In this document: piece by piece, positions 25,464 to 35,842 of the stretch
Layout: every line of letters begins with the position of its first letter
Numbering within the stretch: the first letter of the stretch is position 1
Assembly: GCA_002898275.1 (NCBI GenBank)
Contig: BEIQ01000003.1
Span: 186,001-250,000, forward strand
Reading direction: 5' to 3'
Source of the DNA: a bacterium HR40
GTDB lineage: Bacteria; Pseudomonadota; Alphaproteobacteria; Geminicoccales; Geminicoccaceae
Length of the DNA: 64,000 bases
Notes under the pieces: model-generated
Told to the model about the DNA's origin: nothing
The model's database searches: none
What the model saw: the letters and a program-made list of their open reading frames with translations, nothing else
Made by a program: the position numbers and the translations under genes

Positions 25464-28400
25464 TCAAGCAGCGGCCATCCGGGCGAGTCCGTCGAGGATG
25501 CGGCGGGCGAGCGCCAGGCGTTGAACCGGGGTGCGCGTTTCCTCGGCGACCACGAGGCGGTGGTCGGGCCGCACCCGCAACCGCCCGCCGCTCTTGCCGA
25601 TCCACTCGATCAGCCGCTCCGGCCGCGCGAAGCGGTTGTCCCGGAAGGCGATCACCAGACCCCGGGGGCCGGCGTCGAGCTTCGCCACATTCGCCCGCCG
25701 GCAGAGCAGCTTGAGGTGGACGATCTCGAGCAGCTGGCGGGTTTCCTCGGGCAGGGGCCCGAAACGGTCGACGAGTTCGGCGGCGAAGGCGTCGATTTCG
25801 CCGGGCTCCTCGAGGTGGGCGAGACGACGATAGGTGGCCAGCCGCACGTCCAGGTCGGCGATGTAGGTCTCGGGAAGCAGGGCCGCGGCATCGATGGTGA
25901 TCTGCGGCGTCCAACCTTCCTCGGGCGCCGTTTCGGCGGCACCGTGGGTGCGCAGTTCCGCTACCGCCTGTTCGAGCATCTGATTGTAGAGCTCGAAGCC
26001 CACCTCGCGGATCTGGCCCGACTGTTCCTCGCCGAGCAGATTGCCCGCCCCGCGGATGTCGAGGTCGTAGTTGGCGAGCTGGAAGCCGGCACCGAGCCCC
26101 TCGAGGGTCTGCAACACTTCGAGCCGCCGGGTCGCCTGCTGGGAAAGCGGTACGTCGGCGGGATAGGTGAAATAGGCGTAGGCCCGCACCTTGGAACGTC
26201 CCACCCGGCCGCGCAGCTGGTAGAGCTGGGCGAGACCGAAGCGGTCGGCGCGATGGACGATGAGGGTGTTGGCATTGGGGATGTCGAGACCGCTCTCGAC
26301 GATATTGGTGGAGAGCAGCACGTCCACCCGGCGATCGTAGAAGGCTCCCATCACCTCCTCGAGCTCGCGCGCCGGCATGCGGCCGTGAGCGGTGGCGATG
26401 CGCACCTCTGGCACCAGGTCTCGCAGCTGTTTGAGAAGACGCGGCTGGTCGGAGACGTGCGGGCAGACGTAAAAGGTCTGCCCACCGCGATAGTGCTCGC
26501 GCAGGATCGCCTCGCGGATCACCACGGGATCCACGGGCATCACGAACGTCCGCACGGACAGCCGGTCGACGGGCGGTGTCGCGATGATCGACAGATCCTT
26601 GAGGCCGCCGAGCGCCATGTGCAGGGTGCGCGGGATGGGTGTGGCGGTCATCGTCAGCACATGGACTTCGGCGCGCAACTTCTTGAGTTTCTCTTTCTGG
26701 GCGACACCGAAATGCTGCTCTTCGTCGATCACCACCAGCCCGAGATCGCGAAAGCGCACATCCTCGCCCAAAAGCGCGTGGGTGCCGATGACGATGTCGA
26801 CCTTGCCCGCCGCGAGGCGCTCCTTGGTGTCGCGCGCCTCTTTCGCCGAGACGAAGCGCGAGAGCTGACGGATCTCGATCGGCAGGCCGGCAAAGCGCTC
26901 GCGAAAGACGTGGAAGTGCTGGCGCGCGAGCAGGGTCGTGGGACAGAGGACCGCCACCTGACGGCCGCACATCGCCACCACGAAGGCCGCCCGCAACGCC
27001 ACCTCGGTCTTGCCGAAGCCCACGTCGCCGCAGATCAGACGGTCCATCGGCCGGCCGGAGGCCAAATCCTCGATCACCGCCTCGATGGCGGCGAGCTGGT
27101 CGTCGGTTTCCTCGTAGGGAAAGCGCGCCGCGAACTCGTCGTAGAGGCCGTGCGGCACCAGCATCGGCGGCAGGCTGCGGGTGGCGCGGACCGCGGCGAG
27201 CCGGATGAGCTCCTCTGCCATTTCGCGGATCCGCTTTTTGACCCGCGCCTTGCGCTGCTGCCAGGCCGCGCCCCCCAGCCGGTCGAGCGCCACGTCCCCG
27301 TCCGCCCCGCCATAGCGCGTGAGCAGATCGAGGTTCTCGACCGGCACGAACAGACGATCGCCCCCTTGATAGACGATCTTGAGGCAATCGTGGGGAGCGC
27401 CCGCGATCTCGAGAGTGACGAGACCCTCGAAGCGACCGATGCCGTGTTCGGCATGGACCACATAGTCGCCCTCGCTGAGGGCCGAAAGATCGGGCAAGGC
27501 ATCGCGCCGACGCCGGCGCCGCACAGGGCGGGCCAGACGGTCGCCGAGGATGTCTTGTTCGGCCAGACACTCGAGCGCTTCGAGCACGAAGCCGTGCTCG
27601 AGCGGCAGCACGACGAAGCCGACCGCTCCCGCCTTCGCCTCCGAGGCCTGGGCGAGACCATAGCCAGCGTCGAGTCCGTGATCGGCGAGCACCTGGCGGA
27701 GCCGTTCGCGTGCTCCTTCGCTCGAGCTGGCGATCAGGATCGGGCGGCCCTCCCGCCGTCGTTGCTCGAGGTGCGCCACCACGGCATCGAACAGGTTGAT
27801 GGCGGGATCGGCGCGCTCGCGGGCGAAGTCGCGGGCCGGTTCGGCTCCGGCATCGGCGATGGCGCTGAAGCCTGCGGGCGGCCCCGGGGGAATGGCGAAG
27901 GGTGAGAGGGTGTAGCGCTCGCGGCCAGTCAGCAGCCGGGCGAGCTCCTGCTCGTCGAGATAGAGCCGATGTGGAGGCAGCGGCCGGTAGGGCACCGAAC
28001 CCATGGCCGCCCCCGCCGCGCTCGGATCGACTCGCGCTTCGTAGTGCTCGCCGATCTGCTGCTGACGGGCGGCAATCGCCTCCGCCACTTGGTGGTCGAA
28101 ACCGATGCAACTGCCTTCCGGCAGATAGTCGAAGAGGGTCGCCACACGCTCGTAGAAGAGCGGCAACCAATGCTCCATGCCCGGCTGCGGCCGGCCGGCA
28201 CTGAGCGCCTCGTAGAGCGGGTCGGCAGTGACCGCTCCGAATTCCTGGAGATAGCCGTCGCGGAAGCGCGCGACAGCCTCGGGCGAGAGCATGGCCTCGC
28301 TGACCGGTCCGAGCTCCACCGCTGTGAGCCGCCCGAGGCTGCACTGACTGGCAGGCTCGAAGGCGCGCAGCGATTCCACCGTCTCGCCGAAGAAGTCGAC

Positions 28401-28961
28401 CCGCACCGGCTCGTCACGATCGCTCGGCCAGATGTCGACGAGGCCGCCGCGCACGGCATACTCGCCCGGTTCGACGACCGTGCTGACACGCCGGAAGCCG
28501 CTGCGCTCGAGGTGGGCGACCAGGGCGTCCCGCCCGATGCGGGCCCCGGGAGCGAGACGAAGATGGGCATCGACCACCGCCTCCGCCGGCGGTACCCGCT
28601 GCACCAGGGCATTGGCGGTCGCGACCACCACGAACGGCGGCTCGATCCCGCAGGCGAGGGCGGCAAGCGTGGAAAGGCGCCGGGCCATGATGTCGCGCTG
28701 CGGCGAGACGCGATCGTAGGGCATGCAGTCCCAGCCCGGGAACAACAGCACCCGCAAGCCGGGATCGAAGAAGGCGAGCCAAGCGGCGAGCGCTTCGGCG
28801 CGTTCGGCATCGCGCGCGACGTGCAGCACCGCCCTCTCGTGGCGGCGGGCGAGACGGGCGATCCAGTGGGCGTCCGCTCCCTCGCGGGCGCGTGCGACCA
28901 AGACATGCGACCCGACGGCCAGCCCCGCCGATGTCGCTCGGGACAAAACGGTATCGTTCAC
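25464..28961 (-). CDS. mfd: Transcription-repair coupling factor Mfd
   Basis: The 1165-residue protein removes RNA polymerase stalled at DNA lesions and recruits UvrA. In order: UvrB-like domains (1-340), an RNAP-interaction (CarD/RID) domain near 480-560 (LSEGDYVVHAEHGIGRF), a RecG-like translocase with Walker A GDVGFGKTEVA and DEEQ box VVIDEEQHFG, helicase motifs TATPIPRT and QLRGRVGRS, the TRG motif region and a C-terminal autoinhibitory D7 domain. It overlaps sdhE by four bases (28958-28961). Confidence 0.98.
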   Translation of the reverse strand: MNDTVLSRATSAGLAVGSHVLVARAREGADAHWIARLARRHERAVLHVARDAERAEALAAWLAFFDPGLRVLLFPGWDCMPYDRVSPQRDIMARRLSTLAALACGIEPPFVVVATANALVQRVPPAEAVVDAHLRLAPGARIGRDALVAHLERSGFRRVSTVVEPGEYAVRGGLVDIWPSDRDEPVRVDFFGETVESLRAFEPASQCSLGRLTAVELGPVSEAMLSPEAVARFRDGYLQEFGAVTADPLYEALSAGRPQPGMEHWLPLFYERVATLFDYLPEGSCIGFDHQVAEAIAARQQQIGEHYEARVDPSAAGAAMGSVPYRPLPPHRLYLDEQELARLLTGRERYTLSPFAIPPGPPAGFSAIADAGAEPARDFARERADPAINLFDAVVAHLEQRRREGRPILIASSSEGARERLRQVLADHGLDAGYGLAQASEAKAGAVGFVVLPLEHGFVLEALECLAEQDILGDRLARPVRRRRRRDALPDLSALSEGDYVVHAEHGIGRFEGLVTLEIAGAPHDCLKIVYQGGDRLFVPVENLDLLTRYGGADGDVALDRLGGAAWQQRKARVKKRIREMAEELIRLAAVRATRSLPPMLVPHGLYDEFAARFPYEETDDQLAAIEAVIEDLASGRPMDRLICGDVGFGKTEVALRAAFVVAMCGRQVAVLCPTTLLARQHFHVFRERFAGLPIEIRQLSRFVSAKEARDTKERLAAGKVDIVIGTHALLGEDVRFRDLGLVVIDEEQHFGVAQKEKLKKLRAEVHVLTMTATPIPRTLHMALGGLKDLSIIATPPVDRLSVRTFVMPVDPVVIREAILREHYRGGQTFYVCPHVSDQPRLLKQLRDLVPEVRIATAHGRMPARELEEVMGAFYDRRVDVLLSTNIVESGLDIPNANTLIVHRADRFGLAQLYQLRGRVGRSKVRAYAYFTYPADVPLSQQATRRLEVLQTLEGLGAGFQLANYDLDIRGAGNLLGEEQSGQIREVGFELYNQMLEQAVAELRTHGAAETAPEEGWTPQITIDAAALLPETYIADLDVRLATYRRLAHLEEPGEIDAFAAELVDRFGPLPEETRQLLEIVHLKLLCRRANVAKLDAGPRGLVIAFRDNRFARPERLIEWIGKSGGRLRVRPDHRLVVAEETRTPVQRLALARRILDGLARMAAA

Positions 28962-29224
28962 GCTTTCGGCTCGAAACTGCGCAAGAGACGGAACACCTCA
29001 TTGTCGTGCCGGGCCGGCGCGGGCCGGCGGCCGCAGTACCAGGCGAGGATATCGACGTCGGCCTCGTCGAGGAGCCGCTCGAAGGCAGCGAGCTCGTCCG
29101 CGTCGAACCTCGGCACGAACTGCGCCGCGAACCGCCCGAGCAGCAGGTCGGCCTCGAGGCAGCCGCGATAGCGAGCGCGGTGTAGCGCGCGCTTGCGACG
29201 AAGGAAGAGGGCATCCTCGATCAT
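28958..29224 (-). CDS. sdhE: Succinate dehydrogenase assembly factor SdhE (FAD assembly factor)
   Basis: An 88-residue protein of the DUF339/SdhE/SDH5 family, which promotes covalent flavinylation of succinate dehydrogenase. The key RGxxE motif is present as YRGCLEADLLL at about 19-29, followed by the conserved five-helix pattern with FERLLDEADVDILAWYCG. Its stop overlaps the mfd start, and recG starts 24 bp away on the other strand; this sdhE beside mfd and recG layout is common in alphaproteobacteria. Confidence 0.93.
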   Translation of the reverse strand: MIEDALFLRRKRALHRARYRGCLEADLLLGRFAAQFVPRFDADELAAFERLLDEADVDILAWYCGRRPAPARHDNEVFRLLRSFEPKA

Positions 29225-29248
29225 GGATTCGCTCTCGGGCTCCCCGCG

Positions 29249-31399
29249 ATGGCAAGGCCAAAGGCGCCCACCGCAAGTGTAGGTCGCACGAGGGCTCCGG
29301 TCGAGGCATCGGGGCCTGCGACCACGGGCTGCGACTCCTTGCTCGCACCGCTCTTCGCCGATATCACTTCCCTTCCCGGGGTGGGCCCGAGCTTGGCGCG
29401 GCGCCTCGCGCGGCTCCTCGCCCGCGAGCGACCGCGGGTGCTCGACCTATTGTTCCACTTGCCGCGCACCCGCATCCCCGTCGCGGAACCGAAAGCGCCG
29501 CAGGACTCCCTTCTCGGGCGCACCCTCGCCCTGACCGTGACCCCGCTGGGCTACAAGCCCGCTTCTGGTCGCTCGCCTTGGCGCATTTTCACCCGCTCGG
29601 CGCTCGGACCGCTCGATCTCGTGTTCTTTTACGCCCGCGCCGAGGGACCGAGGCGACGTTTTCCCGTCGGCAGACCGGTCATGGTGATCGGCCGCCTGCA
29701 ACGCTTCCAGGACCGGCTGGAGATGGTGCACCCGCAGCGAGTCCACGGCCTGCCGGCAGGCGCGAACCTGCCCGTCTATCCGCTCACCGCCGATCTCTCC
29801 GCCACCGTCCTGCGGCGCCTGCTCGACGCCGCTCTCGAACGGTTGCCCGAACTGCCGGAATGGCTCGATCGGCAGCGACTGGACGGCCTGCACCTACCCT
29901 CCTTCGCGGGGGCACTCGCTGCCTTGCATCGGGGCGAGGCGGATCCCGAGGATCCGAGCGCACCGGCACGGCTGCGGCTGGCGCTCGACGAGCTGCTCGC
30001 CGGTCAGCTCGCCCTCGCCCTCGCGCGCCGCGAGCGCGAGCGCCTGCCAGGCCGGGCGGTCGTGGGCACGGGCGAGCTCACCGAGCGCCTTCTCGCCTCT
30101 CTGCCCTTTCGCCCGACGCCAGCGCAACTGCGCGCCTTCGCGGAGATCCGTGACGATCTCGCCAAACCCGTGCCCATGATGCGGCTCCTGCTGGGTGACG
30201 TCGGCAGCGGCAAGACCCTCGTCGCTCTGCTCGCCATGCTCACCGCCGTCGAAGCCGGCCTCCAGGCGGTGCTGCTCGCACCGACAGCGGTGCTCGCCCG
30301 CCAGCATGCCGCCACCCTGGGCCGGCTGTGCCGGAACCTGGGTGTCGAAGTCGGACTGCTCACCGGCGAGGAGAACGCGGTCGACCGCAAGCGCGTGGCC
30401 GCCGGCTTGGCCGAGGGCCGACTCGCTCTGTGCGTCGGCACCCACGCCCTGTTCCAAGCGGGGATCGCGTACCGTCGCCTCGGGCTCGCGGTGGTGGACG
30501 AGCAGCACCGTTTCGGCGTCGATCAGCGCCTGGCGCTGGTCGCCAAGGGTGGGAACACCGACGTGTTGCTCCTCAGCGCCACCCCGATCCCGCGCTCGCT
30601 CTTGCTCGCGCTTTACGGGGACGTCGCCGTCTCGCGTCTCGACTCGCGTCCGGCCGGGCGCGCCCGCGTGCTCACCCGGGTGATCTCCCTCGCCCGTCTG
30701 CAGGAAGTGGAGGAGGCGATCGGCCGCGCCCTGGCCCGCGGCGAACGGGGCTATTGGGTCTGTCCCGCGGTCGCCGCCGCCGACCTGTCCGATATCGCCG
30801 CCGCCGAACAGCGCTACGCCCTGTTGCGGGAACGCTTCGGCGAGGCCGTCGGGCTCGTTCACGGCGGTCTCGCCAGGCAGGCCAAGGCGGCGGCCATGGA
30901 GGCCTTCGCCCGCGGCCGCATCCGGCTGCTCGTAGCGACGACGGTGATCGAGGTCGGGGTAGACGTACCCGATGCGACCTTCATCGTGATCGAGCAAGCG
31001 GAGCGCTTCGGACTGGCGCAGTTGCACCAGCTCCGGGGTCGCGTCGGCCGCGGTATCCGACCCGGCACCTGCCTGTTGCTCTACCGGCCGCCGCTGGCAC
31101 CGACGGCCGCGGCGCGTCTCGCGCTTCTGCGGGAGTGCGACGATGGCTTCCGCATCGCCGAGGAAGATCTGCGACTACGCGGCCCGGGCGAGATCCTCGG
31201 AGTGCAGCAAAGCGGCATGCCGCGGCTCCGCTTCGCCGAGCTGCTGGTGCATGGACCGCTTTTGGGTCTTGCCGCCCAGCAGGCGGCCCTGGCGGTGAGG
31301 GTCGATCCCGAGCTCCGCTCGCCGCGCGGCCGGGCGCTGCGGCTGTTGCTCGACCTGTTCGACCAGCTCGAGGCGCGAACCCGCTTTGCTGTCGGCTGA
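29249..31399 (+). CDS. recG: ATP-dependent DNA helicase RecG
   Basis: The 716-residue helicase reverses stalled replication forks and branch-migrates junctions. It has an N-terminal wedge (OB) domain after the helix-hairpin SLPGVGPSLARRLARL, Walker A LLGDVGSGKTLVAL, DEQH box VVDEQHRFG, and motifs SATPIPRS and QLRGRVGRG. RecG is usually about 690 residues; the extra 25-30 at the N-terminus suggest translation could also begin later. It is divergent from sdhE with only 24 bp between starts. Confidence 0.97.
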   Translation: MARPKAPTASVGRTRAPVEASGPATTGCDSLLAPLFADITSLPGVGPSLARRLARLLARERPRVLDLLFHLPRTRIPVAEPKAPQDSLLGRTLALTVTPLGYKPASGRSPWRIFTRSALGPLDLVFFYARAEGPRRRFPVGRPVMVIGRLQRFQDRLEMVHPQRVHGLPAGANLPVYPLTADLSATVLRRLLDAALERLPELPEWLDRQRLDGLHLPSFAGALAALHRGEADPEDPSAPARLRLALDELLAGQLALALARRERERLPGRAVVGTGELTERLLASLPFRPTPAQLRAFAEIRDDLAKPVPMMRLLLGDVGSGKTLVALLAMLTAVEAGLQAVLLAPTAVLARQHAATLGRLCRNLGVEVGLLTGEENAVDRKRVAAGLAEGRLALCVGTHALFQAGIAYRRLGLAVVDEQHRFGVDQRLALVAKGGNTDVLLLSATPIPRSLLLALYGDVAVSRLDSRPAGRARVLTRVISLARLQEVEEAIGRALARGERGYWVCPAVAAADLSDIAAAEQRYALLRERFGEAVGLVHGGLARQAKAAAMEAFARGRIRLLVATTVIEVGVDVPDATFIVIEQAERFGLAQLHQLRGRVGRGIRPGTCLLLYRPPLAPTAAARLALLRECDDGFRIAEEDLRLRGPGEILGVQQSGMPRLRFAELLVHGPLLGLAAQQAALAVRVDPELRSPRGRALRLLLDLFDQLEARTRFAVG

Positions 31400-31409
31400 G
31401 GCTCCATTC

Positions 31410-31592
31410 TCAGCCACCCGACAGCGCGGCGCCCGCATCCTGCCCGAGTGTCCGCCAGAGATCGCCCACTCCTTCGCCCAGAGCCCAAAACCCGACGATC
31501 GCGAGGATCGCGAGCAAGGCCGAGACCAACGCGTATTCGACCGTCACCGAACCGCGGCGATCACCGCCGAGTCCCCGTCGCGAGCGGCACAT
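31410..31592 (-). CDS. Small Flp/TadE-like pilin-type protein
   Basis: A 60-residue protein: charged start MCRSRRGLGGDRRGSV, then TVEYALVSALLAILAIVGFW. The glutamate five residues into a hydrophobic helix after a Gly-Ser is the type IV pilin-like pattern (cleavage expected before the helix; Glu-Tyr as in Flp pilins). Flp pilins form tight-adherence pili but no tad or cpa genes are in the window, so it may be an orphan pilin or a membrane peptide. GGGAG lies about 8 bp before the ATG. Confidence 0.68.
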   Translation of the reverse strand: MCRSRRGLGGDRRGSVTVEYALVSALLAILAIVGFWALGEGVGDLWRTLGQDAGAALSGG

Positions 31593-31651
31593 GGCACGCT
31601 CCCGCATTCCCGAACGGCGAACGAGACTATCGGCTGGGCGCCAATGGAAGG

Positions 31652-32698
31652 TTAAAGGATGCCCGCGTGCACCGACGTCGCCGCCGGGTCTTCGTGCCCA
31701 ACGGCAGCGAGAGCCTCGGCCAGCCGTTCGGGTGTGGCGTCCGGCGAGAACATCCGCTCGCTCAGCATGCGTCGCCAGCGCCGCGCGCCCGGAAGTCCCG
31801 AAAATAGCCCGAGCATGGGACGGAAAATGGCGGCGATCGGCACCTGCGCGCCCGCCATCCGGCGAGCGTAATCGACCATGCGCGCGACCACCAGGGCGCG
31901 ATCGACGGCAGGCGGGGCACCGAACAGTTCGCGCTCGTAGGCGGTGAGCAGCCACGGCTCGTCATAGGCGGCCCGCCCGATCATGAGACCATCGACGTAG
32001 CCGAGATGGCGCACGTCCACGGTCGGATTCCGCAGTCCGCCATTGAGCACCACGACGAGATCCGGACGACGCGCCGCCAGGCGGTGAACGCGTTCGTGGA
32101 CGAGCGGTGGGATCCTGCGGTTCTCCTCGGGCGACAGACCCGACAGCCAGGCCTTGCGAGCGTGCACGAGAAAGACCCGGCAGCCCGCTTCGGCGACGAT
32201 ATCGACGAAGCGGTCGAGGAAAGCGTCCTCGTCCTCGTGGTCGATGCCGATGCGGCACTTGACGGTGACCTCGAGCCCGGAGGCGGCCGCCATGGCGCGC
32301 ACACAGGCGGCAACCCGCGAGGGCTCGCGCATCAACACCGCGCCGAAGGCGCCGCGCTGCACGCGCGAGGAGGGGCAGCCACAGTTGAGGTCCACCTCGT
32401 CATAGCCCATGCGCGCGGCGATCTCGGCTGCCCGCGCGAGCTCGTCGGGATCGCCGCCGCCGAGCTGCAACGCCAGCGGTCGTTCGGCCGGATCGAAAGC
32501 GAGGAGGGACCGGGGATCGCGTTCCAGCACCGCCCGTGCGTGGACCATCTCGGTATAGAGGCGGGCGTGCGGCGCGAGCAGCCGGTGGAAAAACCGACAG
32601 TGGCGATCGGTGCGGTCCATCATGGGCGCGACACACAAGCGCCAAGCGCGGCGATCGCGCGCTGCCGCGCCTCCGGCACGCTCGCCTTCGTCCCTCAT
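31652..32698 (-). CDS. dusA: tRNA-dihydrouridine synthase A
   Basis: The 348-residue FMN enzyme reduces uridines 20/20a of tRNA. CVAPMMDRTDRHCRFF is the DusA N-terminal signature; EVDLNCGCPSSRVQRGAFGAVLM holds the catalytic cysteine; VHARKAWLSGLSPEENR and LNGGL complete the TIM barrel. The ATG at 32698 overlaps the stop of rnd by four bases, so they are co-translated. Confidence 0.95.
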   Translation of the reverse strand: MRDEGERAGGAAARDRRAWRLCVAPMMDRTDRHCRFFHRLLAPHARLYTEMVHARAVLERDPRSLLAFDPAERPLALQLGGGDPDELARAAEIAARMGYDEVDLNCGCPSSRVQRGAFGAVLMREPSRVAACVRAMAAASGLEVTVKCRIGIDHEDEDAFLDRFVDIVAEAGCRVFLVHARKAWLSGLSPEENRRIPPLVHERVHRLAARRPDLVVVLNGGLRNPTVDVRHLGYVDGLMIGRAAYDEPWLLTAYERELFGAPPAVDRALVVARMVDYARRMAGAQVPIAAIFRPMLGLFSGLPGARRWRRMLSERMFSPDATPERLAEALAAVGHEDPAATSVHAGIL

Positions 32699-33852
32699 GC
32701 GCGCCCGCCTCCGTCGAGCTCGAGGATGCGGATGCGGCGTCCGGCTACGGCGAGAGCGAGACGACCGCGGATCAGCGCGAGGGCCCGCTCGCCAAAGAGC
32801 TGACGGCGCCACCCGCGCAGGGCCGGCACCGGTGCCTGCTGGTCGACGGCCAGTTTTTCGAGATCGCTCGTCGTGGCGATCAGCCGCGCCGCGACCTCGT
32901 GTTCCTCGGCGCAGCTCTTGAGCAGCACCCGCAACAGATCGGTGACCGCCGCGACCCCGGGCGGGAGCGAGCGAGGCTTCGGCACGTGCGGCAGTGCACT
33001 CTCCGGACGCGCCAGCACCTCGCGGACCAGTGCCAGCACTTCGGCGGCGCTCTCCCGGTCGAGCTGGATGCGTCCGAGCTCGCGCAGCTCCTCGGGGCTG
33101 CGGGGTCGGGCGGCGGCGAGCTCGAGCAGCAGGTCGTCCGGCAGGATGCGGTTGCGGGGGACGTCGCGCTGCTGCGCCCGACGCTCCCGCCAGGCCGCCA
33201 GAGCCTGCACGAGTGCGACAAAGCGCGGCTCGCGCGAGCGGAACCGGAGGCGCTGCCAGGCGTCCTCCGGGCGCTGCTCGTAGAGGGCCGGATCGAGGAG
33301 CGTCGCCAGCTCCTCGTGCACCCACTCGAGCCGGCCCATGGCGAGCACCCGGGCATGCAGTCTCTCGTAGACCGTGCGCAGATGAATGACGTCATCGAGG
33401 GCGTAGCGGAGCTGGGCCGCGGGAAGCGGCCGCCGTGTCCAGTCGGCGAAGCGCGGCGCCTTGTCGATGCGACTGCCGGTGAGCGCCGCCACCAGGGTCT
33501 CGTAGGACACCTCCTCGCCAAAGCCGCACACCATGGCGGCCACCTGGGTGTCGAACACCGGCTGCGGTAGCCGGCCGCCGAGCAGCCGGTGAAAGATCTC
33601 GAGGTCCTGCCGGCAGGCATGGAACACTTTGGTGACGCCAGGGTCGAGGAGGAGGTCAGCGAGCGGAGCGAGATCGATGCCCTCGGCGAGCGGGTCGACC
33701 GCCACCGCCGCCTTGGAGCTCGCGAGCTGCACGAGGCAAAGCCGCGGGTAATAGGTGCGATCGCGCATGAATTCGGTGTCGACGGCGATCCAAGGCTCTT
33801 CCCGGGCTGCAATCACGAAGGCACGCAATTCTCCCGTCGTCGTCAGCAGCAT
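32695..33852 (-). CDS. rnd: Ribonuclease D
   Basis: A 385-residue 3'-5' exoribonuclease for tRNA maturation. The DEDD exonuclease domain shows [14 protein letters not shown] (motif I), the second motif around [12 protein letters not shown] and motif III near [11 protein letters not shown], followed by two HRDC domains (about 215-370). The start [13 protein letters not shown] at 33852 is the family's usual short beginning. It is divergent from aspS (113 bp gap) and overlaps dusA. Confidence 0.95.
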   Translation of the reverse strand: MLLTTTGELRAFVIAAREEPWIAVDTEFMRDRTYYPRLCLVQLASSKAAVAVDPLAEGIDLAPLADLLLDPGVTKVFHACRQDLEIFHRLLGGRLPQPVFDTQVAAMVCGFGEEVSYETLVAALTGSRIDKAPRFADWTRRPLPAAQLRYALDDVIHLRTVYERLHARVLAMGRLEWVHEELATLLDPALYEQRPEDAWQRLRFRSREPRFVALVQALAAWRERRAQQRDVPRNRILPDDLLLELAAARPRSPEELRELGRIQLDRESAAEVLALVREVLARPESALPHVPKPRSLPPGVAAVTDLLRVLLKSCAEEHEVAARLIATTSDLEKLAVDQQAPVPALRGWRRQLFGERALALIRGRLALAVAGRRIRILELDGGGRA

Positions 33853-33888
33853 CCCCGCATCCGTCTCGTCTCTTCCCTCCAGCGACGC

Positions 33889-33917
33889 TTGACAGCCGGC
33901 AGGGGGAAGCGAAGTTG
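33889..33917 (+). promoter_or_regulatory. Candidate aspS promoter
   Basis: TTGACA (33889-33894) with AAGTTG 17 bp later, about 50 bp before the aspS ATG. The -35 is perfect, the -10 poor. Confidence 0.35.
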
Positions 33918-33965
33918 GAGCCCGCGCCCCCGAGCGACCATCCGCATCACCGGACGGATCCACAC

Positions 33966-35807
33966 ATGCATCCCTATCGCACGCACCGCTGCGGCGAGCT
34001 CCGCAGGTCCGATATCGGCACGACCGCCCGCCTGTCGGGCTGGGTGCACCGCAAGCGCGATCACGGTCAGCTGCTGTTCCTCGACCTGCGGGACCACACC
34101 GGCGTCACCCAGGTGGTGTTCCAGCCCGACCGGCCGTTCTTCGGCGAGGCCGAACGGGTGCGCCTCGAGAGCGTGGTCACGGTGACCGGTCGGGTGGTGG
34201 CGCGCCCACCCGAAACCGTCAACCCACAGCTCGCCACCGGCGAGATCGAACTGGTGGCGGATGCGTTCCATGTCGAGTCGCCAGCCGATCCTCTGCCCAT
34301 CCAGGTGAACGTCGACCGCGACTATCCCGAAGACCTGCGGCTGCGCTACCGCTTCCTCGATCTGCGACGGGAGGTCATGCAGCAACGCATTCGCCTGCGC
34401 TCGGCGGTGATCGCCAGCATCCGGCGGCGGATGCAAGACCAGGGCTTCCTCGAGGTGCAGACACCGATCCTCACGGCGAGCTCGCCCGAGGGGGCGCGCG
34501 ACTTTCTCGTCCCGTCGCGGCTGCATCCCGGGAAATTCTACGCCCTCCCGCAGGCGCCACAGCAGTACAAGCAAATGTTGATGATCGCGGGCTTCGACCG
34601 CTACTTCCAGATCGCTCCCTGCTTCCGCGACGAGGACGCGCGGGCCGATCGCAGCCCCGGCGAGTTCTACCAGCTCGATCTGGAAATGGCCTATGTGACC
34701 CAGGAGGACGTCTTCGCCGCGGTGGAGCCGGTGTTGCACGGCGTGTTCACCGAGTTCAGCGACTTCGAGGTGACGCCGCCGCCCTTTCCGCGCATCGCCT
34801 ACCGCGACGCCCTGCTCCACTACGGCACCGACAAGCCCGATCTCCGTATCCCCATCCGCATCGCCGATGTCACCGAGATCTTCCGCGCAAGCGGTTTTCG
34901 GCTGTTCGCCCAGGCCATCGAGACGGGAGCCGTCGTGCGCGCCATTCCAGCACCGGGAGCCGCGGCTCGACCGCGCAGCTTCTTCGATCGCATGATCGCC
35001 TATGCGCAGGAGCATGGAGCCCCGGGCCTCGGCTACATCCTGTGGACCGACGGCGAGGCCAAGGGGCCGGTCGCCCGCTTCCTCGACGCCGACCAGCGGG
35101 CACGACTCGCGCGCGAGGCCGGCCTGAGCGTGGGCGACGCCGTCTTCTTCGTCTGCGATCGGCCGGCACGGGCGGCCGATCTCGCCGGCAAGGTGCGGCT
35201 CGAACTCGGCCGCCGTCTGGACCTTGTGGCGGAGCGCACCTTTCGCTTCTGCTGGATCGTCGATTTCCCGATGTACGAGTGGGACGAAGACGAGAAAAAG
35301 ATCGTTTTCTCTCACAATCCGTTCTCGATGCCGCAAGGCGGACTCGAGGCGCTCGAGACCAAGGATCCGCTCGACATCGTCGCCTACCAGTACGACATCG
35401 TCTGCAACGGAATCGAGCTTTCTTCCGGCGCCATCCGCAACCATCGCCCGGAGATCATGGTCAAGGCGTTCGCCATCGCTGGCTACGACCGAGCCGAGCT
35501 CGAACGCCGCTTCGGCGGCATGTTCCGGGCCCTTCACTATGGCGCACCGCCGCACGGTGGGCTGGCCCCGGGCATCGACCGAATCGTGATGTTGCTCGCC
35601 GGGGTACCGAACATCCGCGAGGTCACCGCCTTCCCGCTCAACCAGCGGGCGCAGGAGCTGCTTCTCGGCGCGCCCTCGCCGGTGAGCGAGAAGCAGCTGC
35701 GCGAACTCCACATTCGCCTCGCCCCCGAGGCACAGCAGAAGCTGCGCGAGGAGGCCGAGGCGATGGCTTCCGGCGAGCCGCCGGCGGAAAACGAAACGGC
35801 CGCCTGA
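33966..35807 (+). CDS. aspS: Aspartyl-tRNA synthetase
   Basis: The 613-residue class II synthetase has an N-terminal OB fold ([22 protein letters not shown]), motif 1/2 with [13 protein letters not shown]-like [10 protein letters not shown] and [19 protein letters not shown], an inserted GAD domain (about 300-430) and motif 3 [13 protein letters not shown]. The bacterial GAD insertion is present. If the organism lacks AsnRS this would be a non-discriminating enzyme feeding GatCAB, which cannot be told here. The ATG at 33966 gives the usual [13 protein letters not shown] start. Confidence 0.97.
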   Translation: MHPYRTHRCGELRRSDIGTTARLSGWVHRKRDHGQLLFLDLRDHTGVTQVVFQPDRPFFGEAERVRLESVVTVTGRVVARPPETVNPQLATGEIELVADAFHVESPADPLPIQVNVDRDYPEDLRLRYRFLDLRREVMQQRIRLRSAVIASIRRRMQDQGFLEVQTPILTASSPEGARDFLVPSRLHPGKFYALPQAPQQYKQMLMIAGFDRYFQIAPCFRDEDARADRSPGEFYQLDLEMAYVTQEDVFAAVEPVLHGVFTEFSDFEVTPPPFPRIAYRDALLHYGTDKPDLRIPIRIADVTEIFRASGFRLFAQAIETGAVVRAIPAPGAAARPRSFFDRMIAYAQEHGAPGLGYILWTDGEAKGPVARFLDADQRARLAREAGLSVGDAVFFVCDRPARAADLAGKVRLELGRRLDLVAERTFRFCWIVDFPMYEWDEDEKKIVFSHNPFSMPQGGLEALETKDPLDIVAYQYDIVCNGIELSSGAIRNHRPEIMVKAFAIAGYDRAELERRFGGMFRALHYGAPPHGGLAPGIDRIVMLLAGVPNIREVTAFPLNQRAQELLLGAPSPVSEKQLRELHIRLAPEAQQKLREEAEAMASGEPPAENETAA

Positions 35808-35816
35808 AGGCGGCCG
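35797..35816 (+). terminator. GC hairpin across the aspS stop
   Basis: Perfect 8 bp arms CGGCCGCC (35797-35804) and GGCGGCCG (35809-35816) around a TGAA tetraloop. The TGA stop of aspS lies in the loop. No T tract follows. It may terminate from both sides between the convergent genes. Confidence 0.55.
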
Positions 35817-35842
35817 CTTCGCGACCCTGGAGGCAGCGGAAA

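Noticed and set aside
21114-27905. A 2263-codon open frame on the + strand opposite the aminopeptidase, valS and mfd genes.
   Set aside because: It is the antisense shadow of three clear genes; its translation has no domain and shows the His/Arg/Glu-rich composition typical of antisense frames in GC-rich DNA.
24850-28344. A 1164-codon reverse-strand frame overlapping mfd.
   Set aside because: It is an out-of-frame shadow on the same strand as mfd; Mfd itself has all family motifs.
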